Part shown: positions 1 to 6,789 of the stretch, piece by piece | How the letters are laid out: each line of letters begins with the position of its first letter | Position numbering within the stretch: the first letter of the stretch is position 1 | Assembly (NCBI GenBank): GCA_964386925.1 | Contig: CAYLUU010000047.1 | Location: forward strand, 1-17,507 | From: CAG-791 sp964386925 | Lineage (GTDB): Bacteria > Bacillota > Clostridia > Lachnospirales > Lachnospiraceae | Direction: 5' to 3' | DNA length: 17,507 nt | The notes under the pieces: model-generated | What the model was told of the DNA's origin: nothing | What the model saw: the letters and a program-made list of their open reading frames with translations, nothing else | The model's database searches: none | Program-made: the position numbers and the translations under genes

Positions 1-24
1 TGCTTCGCAGCGCAAATCCGGCGA

Positions 25-138
25 GGGAAACGCTTTAATCAGCGTTTCCCTAAACCTGAAAGGCAGGCAGATTCTTCGCGTGGCCAAAGGCCAGTCTGGT
101 GCTGTCACAGCCTGCTCGCGTCCACAGCGCGCGACAGC
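25..138. repeat. Structured intergenic element, copy 1 (hairpin cluster)
   Basis: This region has no credible gene but holds several inverted repeats. A perfect 10-bp stem with a 6-nt loop spans 25-50 (arms GGGAAACGCT and AGCGTTTCCC). A 5-bp stem with an AAA loop spans 81-93 (TGGCC/GGCCA). A 6-bp stem pairs 101-106 with 133-138 (GCTGTC/GACAGC). Four short boxes, CCTGAAA (55-61), AGGCAGG (61-67), GTGGCCA (80-86) and GTCTGGTGC (94-102), recur in the same order in the element after the assembly gap near 5602-5675. No T-run follows, so it is not an obvious intrinsic terminator. It may be a dispersed repeat or a structured RNA upstream of the acetyltransferase gene. Strand and exact borders are unknown. 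Confidence 0.5.
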
Positions 139-193
139 TTTGTCAGGACCAGTTGCTGCAGGGAGGCATATCAGGAAAAGGAAACAGAGAATA

Positions 194-661
194 ATGGAAG
201 GACATGTAATCATACGGCCAATGCGGATGGCAGATTACGAAGAAGTGCGTGCCCTTTGGCTGACCATACAGGGGTTTGGAATCCGTGCCCTTGATGATGG
301 ACCGGAGGATGTGGAACGATTCATTTGCCGCAACCCGGAAACCTCGGTGGTCGCAGTCACGGATGGCCGAATTGTAGGATCGATTCTGTGCGGCAGTGAT
401 GGACGGCAGGGAACCCTGTACCATGTCTGCGTGGCACAGGATTATCGACGGATGGGAATCGGACGACAGATGGTCGGCTATTGTATGCGTGCACTGCGGG
501 AAATGGGAATCAACAAGGTGTCACTGGTGGCCTTTACGAGCAACCAGATCGGAAACGCCTTCTGGAAGAGCATCGGCTGGAAGAAACGCGAAGATTTCTG
601 CTACTACGATTTCATCCTGAACGAAAAGAACATCACAAGATTCGTGTCGGTGCAGGAGTAA
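194..661 (+). CDS. GNAT family N-acetyltransferase (YpeA-like)
   Basis: Predicted cytoplasmic acetyl-CoA-dependent N-acetyltransferase of 155 residues, a normal single-domain GNAT length. The protein opens with the family-typical strand and motif IRPMRMADYEEV (residues 7-18). The acetyl-CoA pyrophosphate-binding loop is R85-R-M-G88-I-G90, and the late motif NAFWKSIGW (121-129) is typical of motif B. The ATG at 194 is preferred over an in-frame ATG at 80 because the upstream extension is low-complexity, covers the hairpin element, and has no family similarity. A purine run AAAAGGA (176-182) precedes 194. It lies 74 bp upstream of argJ on the same strand, so co-transcription is plausible. The substrate cannot be read from the sequence. 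N-acetylglutamate synthesis is possible but unnecessary, since ArgJ of this type can supply it. The acetyltransferase call is firm; YpeA-likeness is from recognition of the N-terminal pattern. Confidence 0.85.
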   Translation: MEGHVIIRPMRMADYEEVRALWLTIQGFGIRALDDGPEDVERFICRNPETSVVAVTDGRIVGSILCGSDGRQGTLYHVCVAQDYRRMGIGRQMVGYCMRALREMGINKVSLVAFTSNQIGNAFWKSIGWKKREDFCYYDFILNEKNITRFVSVQE

Positions 662-686
662 AAAGAACGCATAGGCAGTCGCTGGC

Positions 687-706
687 ATAGCATCTGCAGG
701 TGCTAT
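687..706 (+). other. Hairpin between acetyltransferase gene and argJ
   Basis: Arms ATAGCATC and GGTGCTAT form an 8-bp stem (one G-T pair) around a TGCA loop. There is no following T-run, so it is a poor intrinsic terminator. It could be an mRNA processing or stability element ahead of argJ, or simply fortuitous. No convincing ArgR operator or -35/-10 pair was found in the 74-bp gap. Confidence 0.3.
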
Positions 707-735
707 TGAGTATAGACAATTAACGAGGAAAGAAT

Positions 736-1968
736 ATGAGCTATCAGCAGATCAATGGCGGAGTTACCGCTCCGCAGGGCTTTGAGGCGGCAGCAGCTGC
801 TGCCGGAATTAAATATGCCAATCGTACCGATATGGCACTGGTATACAGTACAGCACCTTGCGTGAGTGCGGGAACCTTTACCTCCAATGTGGTGAAGGCG
901 GCGCCGGTTCTCTGGGATCGTCACATTGTGCGGGAGACAGAGCACAGCGTACAGGCGGTTGTGGTGAATTCCGGAATTGCAAATGCATGCACCGGTGAGG
1001 AAGGTATGAAGATCTGCCGGGAGACGGCAGAGGAGGCAGGACGTGTCCTTGGCATCGAGCCGGAGGCTGTTCTGGTGGGATCCACCGGTGTCATCGGCAT
1101 GCAAATCCCGATGGACAGGGTGAAATGCGGCATCGAAAAGCTGGCTGCAGAGAAGTCCGGAACACGGGAGGCGGGGGAAGCCGCCTCTAGGGCCATCATG
1201 ACCACGGATACCGTGAATAAAGAGATTGCAGTGACCTTCCAGGCAGGCGGGAAGACCGTGACTCTCGGAGGCATGTCAAAGGGTTCCGGAATGATTCATC
1301 CAGGTATGTGTACGATGCTGGCATTCCTGACAACAGACGCTGCCATTGAGAAGTCCTTGCTGCAGAAGGCTGTTTCAGAGGTGGTGGAAGATACCTTCAA
1401 TATGATCTCGGTAGACGGAGATATGTCTACGAATGATACACTTTTGGTGCTCGCAAACGGTCTTGCCGGGAATGCGGTCATCACCGAGGAAGGGGAGGAC
1501 TACGAGAACTTCCTGGAAGCTTTGATGTTCGTCTGCAGGACGCTGGCTATGAAGATGGCAGGCGACGGTGAGGGTGCGACTCGTCTCATTGAGACGCAGG
1601 TCATTCATGCAGATACGGTTGCAAATGCGAAAATTCTGGCGAAGTCGGTCATTCAGTCCAATCTGACAAAGGCTGCCATTTTCGGTAAGGATGCCAACTG
1701 GGGACGTGTTCTATGTGCACTGGGTTATTCCGGCGCACAGTTTGATCCGGAGAATGTGGATCTGTCGTTCGAGGCAGACGGCAGGAGAATTCTTATTTTC
1801 ACTAAGGGAAGCGCTGCTGAGTATTCCGAGGAGGAGGCGACCGAGCTCCTTGGAAAGGAGAAGGTAATCATTCTCTGCGATATGCACATGGGTGATGCTG
1901 CGGCAACGGCCTGGGGGTGCGATCTGACGTATGATTATGTCAAGATCAACGCGGATTATCGCTCCTGA
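736..1968 (+). CDS. argJ: Glutamate N-acetyltransferase / amino-acid acetyltransferase (ornithine acetyltransferase)
   Basis: ArgJ moves the acetyl group from N-acetylornithine to glutamate (step 5, recycling). Bifunctional members also make N-acetylglutamate from acetyl-CoA (step 1). The protein is 410 residues, the normal length. Recognisable blocks are VNSGIANACTG (78-87), GSTGVIG (115-121), TTDTVNKE (156-163) and KGSGMIHPGM (182-191). The last leads into the autocleavage site, where Thr193 becomes the N-terminal nucleophile of the beta chain. The residue before it is Cys192, where alanine is the commoner occupant. The C-terminal part (NWGRVLCALGYSG, DLTYDYVKINADYRS) is family-typical, ending in the conserved NADYR. 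The ATG follows CGAGGA with suitable spacing. It sits 23 bp before argB, in operon arrangement. Whether it is mono- or bifunctional cannot be settled by eye. Confidence 0.96.
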   Translation: MSYQQINGGVTAPQGFEAAAAAAGIKYANRTDMALVYSTAPCVSAGTFTSNVVKAAPVLWDRHIVRETEHSVQAVVVNSGIANACTGEEGMKICRETAEEAGRVLGIEPEAVLVGSTGVIGMQIPMDRVKCGIEKLAAEKSGTREAGEAASRAIMTTDTVNKEIAVTFQAGGKTVTLGGMSKGSGMIHPGMCTMLAFLTTDAAIEKSLLQKAVSEVVEDTFNMISVDGDMSTNDTLLVLANGLAGNAVITEEGEDYENFLEALMFVCRTLAMKMAGDGEGATRLIETQVIHADTVANAKILAKSVIQSNLTKAAIFGKDANWGRVLCALGYSGAQFDPENVDLSFEADGRRILIFTKGSAAEYSEEEATELLGKEKVIILCDMHMGDAAATAWGCDLTYDYVKINADYRS

Positions 1969-1991
1969 TACGGGAAAGGGAGGAAGAGATC

Positions 1992-2882
1992 ATGATTCAG
2001 GAATTGGATGAGGCACAGCGGAAGGCAGAGGTCCTGATCGAGGCACTGCCGTATATTCAGAGATTCAACCGGAAGATTATTGTTGTCAAATACGGCGGCT
2101 CTGCCATGAGCGACGAGGAACTGCAGCGGCACGTGATTCAGGATGTGACACTGCTGAAGCTGGTTGGCTTTAAGCCGATCATTGTGCATGGCGGCGGCAA
2201 GGCGATTTCATCGTGGGTGAAGAAAACCGGCAAGGAGGCACAGTTCATCAACGGCCTCCGCGTGACCGATGCAGAGACCATGGAGATTGCGGAAATGGTT
2301 CTGGGACGTGTGTCCAAGAATCTGGTGACTATGGTGGAGGAGCTCGGCGTGAAGGCAGTCGGCATTTCCGGCAAGGACAGTGCCATGCTTCGCGTGAAGA
2401 AGCGCTACTCCAACGGGCAGGATATCGGCTACGTGGGCGAGGTGACAGACGTCGATCCGAAGATTCTGTTCGATATGCTGGATAACGATTATCTGCCGAT
2501 TGTGGCGCCGATTGGACTGGATGAGAATTTTGACACCTACAACATCAATGCGGATGAGGCGGCGTGCGCAATTGCCAAGGCAGTGGGCGCAGATAAGCTG
2601 GTTTATCTGACGGATGTGGAAGGGCTGTATCGTGATTTCGAAGACAAGAGCTCCTTCATTTCCAGAATCAGCGTGTCGGATGCTGAGAAGCTGATTTCGG
2701 ACGGAATCATCGGCGGAGGCATGCTGCCGAAGCTCTCCAACTGCACCGATGCGGTGCGCGGCGGTGTAAAGAGAGTTCATATCCTGGATGGAAGAGTTCC
2801 TCACAGTATTCTGCTGGAGATCTTTACGAATCGAGGCAACGGCACGATGTTCTATGAGGACGGCGATCAGCTGGAAGGGTGA
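1992..2882 (+). CDS. argB: Acetylglutamate kinase, probably arginine-sensitive type
   Basis: Cytoplasmic kinase that phosphorylates N-acetylglutamate (step 2 of arginine synthesis). The protein is 296 residues. Motifs in order are IVVKYGGSAM (30-39, catalytic Lys33), HGGGK (66-70, glycine loop), GISGKD (124-129), NINADEAACAIAKA (184-197, substrate-binding Asn186), YLTDVEGLY (205-213) and GGGMLPK (241-247, Lys247). The roughly 25-residue N-terminal helix before the first strand, and the C-terminal signature with His271, Glu276 and a GNGTM turn, are features known from hexameric arginine-inhibited enzymes. Feedback inhibition by arginine is therefore likely (inference). The start has a strong site, GGGAGGAAG, before the ATG. 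Only 10 bp separate its stop from the argD start. Confidence 0.96.
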   Translation: MIQELDEAQRKAEVLIEALPYIQRFNRKIIVVKYGGSAMSDEELQRHVIQDVTLLKLVGFKPIIVHGGGKAISSWVKKTGKEAQFINGLRVTDAETMEIAEMVLGRVSKNLVTMVEELGVKAVGISGKDSAMLRVKKRYSNGQDIGYVGEVTDVDPKILFDMLDNDYLPIVAPIGLDENFDTYNINADEAACAIAKAVGADKLVYLTDVEGLYRDFEDKSSFISRISVSDAEKLISDGIIGGGMLPKLSNCTDAVRGGVKRVHILDGRVPHSILLEIFTNRGNGTMFYEDGDQLEG

Positions 2883-2892
2883 TGGTGAAGCG

Positions 2893-4101
2893 ATGGAAGA
2901 CAAAATGACAGCACTGATTCAGGAAGCAGAGCAGGATCTTCTGCATACCTACAACCGTTACCAGATCGTTCTGGATCACGGCGAGGGCGTGAATCTGTAT
3001 GATGTAAACGGAAAGCGCTATCTGGATTTCGTGGCGGGGATTGCGGTTTTTGCACTGGGCTACGGCAATCAGGAATATAACGATGCACTGAAGGAGCAGA
3101 TTGATAAGATTCTGCACACATCGAATTATTTTTATAACGAGCCGGCCATTCGGGCTGCAAAGGCACTCAAGGAAGTGTCCGGAATGGATCGCGTGTTCTT
3201 TACGAACAGCGGCGCGGAAGCTGTAGAGGGCGCGCTGAAAGCGGCGATGAAGCATGCGTTCTTGAAAAAGGGCGGCGACGAGCAGGAGATCATTGCCATG
3301 GAGCATTCCTTCCATGGGAGAACTTATGGTGCGCTTTCCGTAACCGGCAATGCGCATTATCGTGAGGCGTTCGGAGAAATGCCCTGCCATGTGCGCTTTG
3401 CGACGTACAATGATCTGGATTCGGTGAAGGCGCTGATCGGACCGAATACGGCAGGCATCATTCTGGAGACCGTGCAGGGTGAGGGCGGCCTCGTGCCGGC
3501 AACCAGGGAATTCCTGGAGGGAGTACGAAAGCTCTGCGATGAGAATGACATTCTGATGATTCTGGATGAGGTGCAGTGCGGCATGGGGCGGACCGGCTAT
3601 ATGTATGCCTTCCAGAAATTCGGCATTAAACCGGATATCATGTCGACCGCCAAGGCACTTGGCTGCGGCGTGCCGGTAGGGGCATTCCTGATGACTGAGG
3701 AGGTAGCGCAGTCAAGCCTTGCGGCAGGTGACCATGGGACCACCTATGGCGGAAATCCCTTCGCAACGGCAGCGGTGTGCAAGGTCCTTGAACTCTATCG
3801 CAAACAAAATATAATAGAGCATGTGCGCGAGACAGCTCCCTATTTGGAAGAGCGGCTGGATGCGCTCTGTGCAAAGTATGACTGCATTCTGGAGCGCAGA
3901 GGGAGCGGCCTGATGCAGGGCCTGGTATTCGATCGTCCGGTGGGACCGGTGATTACAAAGGCGATGGAACATGGTCTGATCCTGATCAACGCAGGAAGCG
4001 ATATTCTCCGCTTTGTTCCGCCGCTCGTGATCACAAAAGACGATATTGACGAAATGATTTCCATTCTGGATCCGGTAATCGGTGAGGTAACAACAGCTTG
4101 A
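2893..4101 (+). CDS. argD: Acetylornithine aminotransferase
   Basis: PLP-dependent class III aminotransferase of 402 residues, making N-acetylornithine from N-acetylglutamate semialdehyde and glutamate (step 4). Motifs are TNSGAEAVEGALKAA (104-118), the substrate/cofactor loop HSFHGRTYGALSVTG (138-152), the glutamate of ETVQGEGG (192-199), LDEVQCGMGRTG (224-235) with PLP-ring Asp225, STAKALGCGVPVGAF (251-265) with Schiff-base Lys254, and TTYGGNP (283-289). The ATG at 2893 is chosen over an in-frame ATG at 2788 inside argB. It gives the family N-terminus and is preceded by GGGTGATG (2877-2884), which resembles the anti-SD complement. A second in-frame ATG at 2905 is possible. Class III relatives acting on ornithine or GABA are similar, but the argJ-argB context supports ArgD. 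Confidence 0.95.
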   Translation: MEDKMTALIQEAEQDLLHTYNRYQIVLDHGEGVNLYDVNGKRYLDFVAGIAVFALGYGNQEYNDALKEQIDKILHTSNYFYNEPAIRAAKALKEVSGMDRVFFTNSGAEAVEGALKAAMKHAFLKKGGDEQEIIAMEHSFHGRTYGALSVTGNAHYREAFGEMPCHVRFATYNDLDSVKALIGPNTAGIILETVQGEGGLVPATREFLEGVRKLCDENDILMILDEVQCGMGRTGYMYAFQKFGIKPDIMSTAKALGCGVPVGAFLMTEEVAQSSLAAGDHGTTYGGNPFATAAVCKVLELYRKQNIIEHVRETAPYLEERLDALCAKYDCILERRGSGLMQGLVFDRPVGPVITKAMEHGLILINAGSDILRFVPPLVITKDDIDEMISILDPVIGEVTTA

Positions 4102-5465
4102 ACTTAAAAGGCAGATTTCTATCCATTCTGGCGGTTCTGCTCCTGGGAGCGGGACTTGTATATGTGGCAATGCGTGGAGATGAGAACGCCGGCAGCAGCT
4201 CGGAGTCCTTGTTTTCCCGCAAGACGACCATCAACCTGTGGTACACAGACGATGCGCTGACGGATTATCTGAACGGTGTGTGCGTTGCCTACACGGACAG
4301 CCAGAATGAATACCGCGTGGAGCCGACGCTGATCGACGATACGGACTATCTGCAGAAGATTTATGATGCTTCTGTTGCCGATGAGGATTATCCGGATCTG
4401 TTCCTTGCGAGCAACGACATGCTGGAGCGGCTGTGGCTGTCCGGGCTGGCTACAGAGGTGGCAGATACGGAGCATTTCGGAGACAATCATACCTTCTGCG
4501 AGGCGGCCATTGATGCTGTAACGTATCAGAGCAAGGTGATTGCATATCCGATGAGCTTTGAGGCGGCGGCCTTCCTGTACAACGTGGATTACCTGCAGTC
4601 CATGGCAGATAACGCCGGACAGACGCTGGAAGAGACGGTGCCGCAGACCATGGTTGACGTCATCACGCTGGCCAACGACTATGATGCGCCGGAGGATGTG
4701 ACGGCGGTGCTGAAATGGGATGTCAGTGATATTTTCTACAATTACTGCTTCCTGGGCAATTATATGGATATCGGCGGACAGTATGGCGACGATACCAGCC
4801 AGCTGCACGTGTACAACCAGCAGCTGATCTCGTGTCTGCAGGTGTACCAGCAGTTGAATCAGTTCTTTTCGATTGATTCCTCATCGGATGATTATGACAG
4901 CGTGATTCAGGATTTTGCGGCGGGGAAGATTGTCTTCACACTGGCGACATCGGACAGCGTGAAGAAGATTGCGCAATATGAGAAGGAGAACGGCACCACC
5001 ATCAATTACGGGGTCACACAGATTCCGGATCTGACGAGTGATTTGAAAACAAAAACGCTCTCCATTACCAACTGCCTTGTTATCAATGGTTATTCAGACC
5101 AGCAGGAGGCAGCAAATGCATTTGCGCAGTATCTTTTGTTCGACGGAATGGGAGATTTCTTTGATCGGACCGGAAAGGCCTCTGCATTGGCGGCCTATTC
5201 CTACAGCGATGATCATATGACCGGCTTTTATGATGCGTATACGGATTCGGCACCGATTACGAAGCTGCGGTCGGCATCGAATTTCTGGATGCTCCTGGAG
5301 AATACCTTCTCGAAGGTTTGGGACGGTGAGGATGCGAACGAGCAGCTTCGCGAGCTGTGTCAGCAGCTGCTGATTCAGATGACAGGGCAGGAAGACGTCA
5401 ATGTGGAAACGATTGAGAATCCGACGTATGTGGATATTCAGAGTGAATTGACGGGTGGGGAATAA
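4098..5465 (+). CDS. Extracellular solute-binding-like protein, membrane-anchored or secreted
   Basis: A 455-residue protein with a basic N-terminus and one hydrophobic segment (about residues 6-24) ending near VYVAMRGDE. No lipobox cysteine follows, so it is either an uncleaved N-terminal anchor or a non-lipoprotein signal. The exported part begins INLWYTDDALTDYLNGV and continues with YPDLFLASNDMLERLWLSGLATEV and AYPMSFEAAAFLYN. These match the layout of family 1-type ABC solute-binding proteins. The start is TTG at 4098, overlapping the argD stop TGA by 4 bases and preceded by GGTGAGG (4081-4087); no ATG gives the same signal sequence. Translational coupling to argD is likely. No permease or ATPase gene is adjacent, though the sequence breaks off 3 bp after its stop. 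Ligand unknown; the family often binds sugars, while the operon position suggests a link to arginine (inference only). Confidence 0.75.
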   Translation: MNLKGRFLSILAVLLLGAGLVYVAMRGDENAGSSSESLFSRKTTINLWYTDDALTDYLNGVCVAYTDSQNEYRVEPTLIDDTDYLQKIYDASVADEDYPDLFLASNDMLERLWLSGLATEVADTEHFGDNHTFCEAAIDAVTYQSKVIAYPMSFEAAAFLYNVDYLQSMADNAGQTLEETVPQTMVDVITLANDYDAPEDVTAVLKWDVSDIFYNYCFLGNYMDIGGQYGDDTSQLHVYNQQLISCLQVYQQLNQFFSIDSSSDDYDSVIQDFAAGKIVFTLATSDSVKKIAQYEKENGTTINYGVTQIPDLTSDLKTKTLSITNCLVINGYSDQQEAANAFAQYLLFDGMGDFFDRTGKASALAAYSYSDDHMTGFYDAYTDSAPITKLRSASNFWMLLENTFSKVWDGEDANEQLRELCQQLLIQMTGQEDVNVETIENPTYVDIQSELTGGE

Positions 5466-5468
5466 GGT

Positions 5469-5568
5469 NNNNNNNNNNNNNNNNNNNNNNNNNNNNNNNN
5501 NNNNNNNNNNNNNNNNNNNNNNNNNNNNNNNNNNNNNNNNNNNNNNNNNNNNNNNNNNNNNNNNNNNN
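5469..5568. other. Assembly gap (100 N)
   Basis: A run of exactly 100 N, the usual placeholder for a scaffold gap of unknown size. It begins 3 bases after the stop of the solute-binding-like gene and ends directly at an inverted repeat, so genes could be missing here. Any open reading frame crossing it is an artefact. Confidence 0.98.
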
Positions 5569-5690
5569 GGAGAAATCGCCTTCGCGAATTTCTCCTCGCG
5601 GCTTGAAATGGTGTACGCCATTATATGGGCGTTAGGCAGGGGTGGCCAGCGGAGATGTCCGCTCCTGTCTGGCGCGTGAAACTGTAGCAG
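5569..5690. repeat. Structured intergenic element, copy 2 (partly in the gap)
   Basis: The first bases after the gap form a hairpin at 5569-5595: arms GGAGAAAT and ATTTCTCC, extended by CGC/GCG around CTTC with one bulged A. A near-palindrome, AATGGTGTACGCCATT, follows at 5607-5622. A third stem at 5648-5663 (AGCGGA/TCCGCT, loop GATG) is flanked by GCC/GGC. Boxes CTTGAAA (5602-5608), AGGCAGG (5634-5640), GTGGCCA (5642-5648) and GTCTGGCGC (5667-5675) match those of copy 1 at the window start in order. Here the variable stretch between the last two boxes is longer and carries the third hairpin. The minus strand is also open from about 5675 back into the gap, so a small antisense peptide cannot be excluded. 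Confidence 0.5.
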
Positions 5691-5711
5691 GTGTACAGAA
5701 GTTCTTAGTAT

Positions 5712-5743
5712 AAAAGCTTCCGGGAGTTTCCCGGAAGCTTTTT
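5712..5743 (+). terminator. Intrinsic terminator upstream of comEA
   Basis: A perfect 14-bp stem (arms AAAAGCTTCCGGGA and TCCCGGAAGCTTTT) around a 3-nt GTT loop runs into a short T-run. This is the strongest terminator in the window. It ends whatever transcript comes through the gap and structured element copy 2, and separates it from comEA. The A-rich 5' arm gives it some capacity to work on the opposite strand too. Confidence 0.85.
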
Positions 5744-5744
5744 A

Positions 5745-5753
5745 TGTTACAAT
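5745..5753 (+). promoter_or_regulatory. Extended -10 promoter candidate for comEA
   Basis: TGT followed by TACAAT gives an extended -10 (TGn plus 5 of 6 consensus bases) directly after the terminator and about 45 bp before the comEA start. The would-be -35 lies in the terminator's 3' arm and is poor, as is tolerated with an extended -10. Confidence 0.45.
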
Positions 5754-5797
5754 GCAGAATACATGACGGGGCCCCTGGAATGGACAGGGAGGTCATG

Positions 5798-6715
5798 ATG
5801 CATTTTTTACAAGTGAAGATACGAGATGTCCGGCATCGGAGGCGGAGGCGAAAGAAACTCGGAAAGCGGGGGAGGATTCTGCTGACGGTGTCTATGGTGG
5901 CTATCGTGGATGCCGGGATGTTAGCCTGCGGGCGCGGTGAGGAGCTGCAGCTGAATGGGGAGCCTGCGAGTGTTCTTGCCTCGGAAGATGCTGCGCAAAA
6001 CAGGAACACTGCGGCGTCCGATTCGCCAGGATCGGATATGTCGGCTGGCTTAGCTGCTTCAAATGATCCGAATGGAGCATCTGCAGATGGCAGCCAAGAT
6101 GCTGCAGAGACTGCTGCAATGGAGAACCGAACCGCGGCAAAGAGCTCAGAGACATTCGGAACGGAAAGTGCGGAGGAGCCTGAGGCAGAGACGGAATCAG
6201 CGGTCGTTGCGGTTTATCTGTGCGGCGCAGTGGAAGAACCGGGGGTCTATGAGCTGCCGGAGGGATCCCGGGTAGTGGATGCCATCCGAATGGCCGGCGG
6301 TCTGACACTGACAGCGGATGAGACCTGTGTCAATCAGGCCAGATACGTGCTGGATGGGGAACAGATTTATATCTGGACGGAGGAAGAGAAAGAGGCGTAT
6401 CAAAGAGGGGAGTCGGTTCCTGTATCAGAGAGCGCAGGGGGATCGGCAGGGACGTCCGTCAGTGTTCGTTCTTCGAATGATGGGAGCAGGAACAATACAG
6501 GGGAAGAGACGGCGGGCAGCGGACTTGTCAACCTGAACACGGCGACCCAGCAGGAACTGATGACGCTGAATGGAATCGGAGAAGCGAAGGCTGCGGCGAT
6601 CGTGGCATACCGGCAGGAGCACGGATGTTTTTCCTCCAAGGAGGAACTGAAGAACGTATCCGGCATCGGAGATGCCACCTACGAGAAGCTGCAGGACCAG
6701 ATTACAACCGAGTGA
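5798..6715 (+). CDS. comEA: ComEA-like competence DNA-binding protein (SLBB + helix-hairpin-helix)
   Basis: Membrane-anchored double-strand DNA receptor of the DNA-uptake machinery, 305 residues. In order it has a strongly basic N-terminal tail (RHRRRRRKK, 12-20), a hydrophobic anchor (26-44), an Ala/Ser/Glu-rich linker of about 90 residues, an SLBB beta-grasp domain (about 135-193, with YLCGAVEEPGVYELPEG), a second Ser/Gly-rich linker, and a C-terminal helix-hairpin-helix pair (242-304; VNLNTATQQEL, GIGEAKA, VSGIGDATYEKL). MLAC (41-44) resembles a weak lipobox, but ComEA proteins are normally held by the uncleaved helix. ATG 5798 is chosen because GGGAGG (5787-5792) sits 5 bp upstream. Earlier in-frame ATGs at 5744 (inside the -10) and 5780 are less likely. 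It is probably the first gene of the unit that continues to comEC. Confidence 0.9.
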   Translation: MHFLQVKIRDVRHRRRRRKKLGKRGRILLTVSMVAIVDAGMLACGRGEELQLNGEPASVLASEDAAQNRNTAASDSPGSDMSAGLAASNDPNGASADGSQDAAETAAMENRTAAKSSETFGTESAEEPEAETESAVVAVYLCGAVEEPGVYELPEGSRVVDAIRMAGGLTLTADETCVNQARYVLDGEQIYIWTEEEKEAYQRGESVPVSESAGGSAGTSVSVRSSNDGSRNNTGEETAGSGLVNLNTATQQELMTLNGIGEAKAAAIVAYRQEHGCFSSKEELKNVSGIGDATYEKLQDQITTE

Positions 6716-6749
6716 TATAAATACAAATGAAATTGCCCAAAGCACCTGC

Positions 6750-6765
6750 TATGTAGAAATACATA
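6750..6765 (+). repeat. Short inverted repeat before the response regulator gene
   Basis: TATGTA and TACATA form a perfect 6-bp stem around GAAA, in the 74-bp gap between comEA and the response regulator gene. A GAAA tetraloop could stabilise an mRNA hairpin. Alternatively it is a small dyad operator, for instance for the regulator encoded next. Nothing in the sequence decides between these. Confidence 0.3.
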
Positions 6766-6789
6766 CGACACAGAGAAAAGGAGAACAGC

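Noticed and set aside
80..193. Longer N-terminus for the acetyltransferase
   Set aside because: The extension covers intergenic hairpins, has no GNAT similarity, and a better ribosome site precedes 194.
697..735. ArgR operator before argJ
   Set aside because: The AT-rich stretch only loosely resembles an ARG box and lacks its symmetric TGAAT...ATTCA core.
5094..5679. Open frames crossing the N run on both strands
   Set aside because: They exist only because N is read as an unknown residue. The real sequence there is missing.
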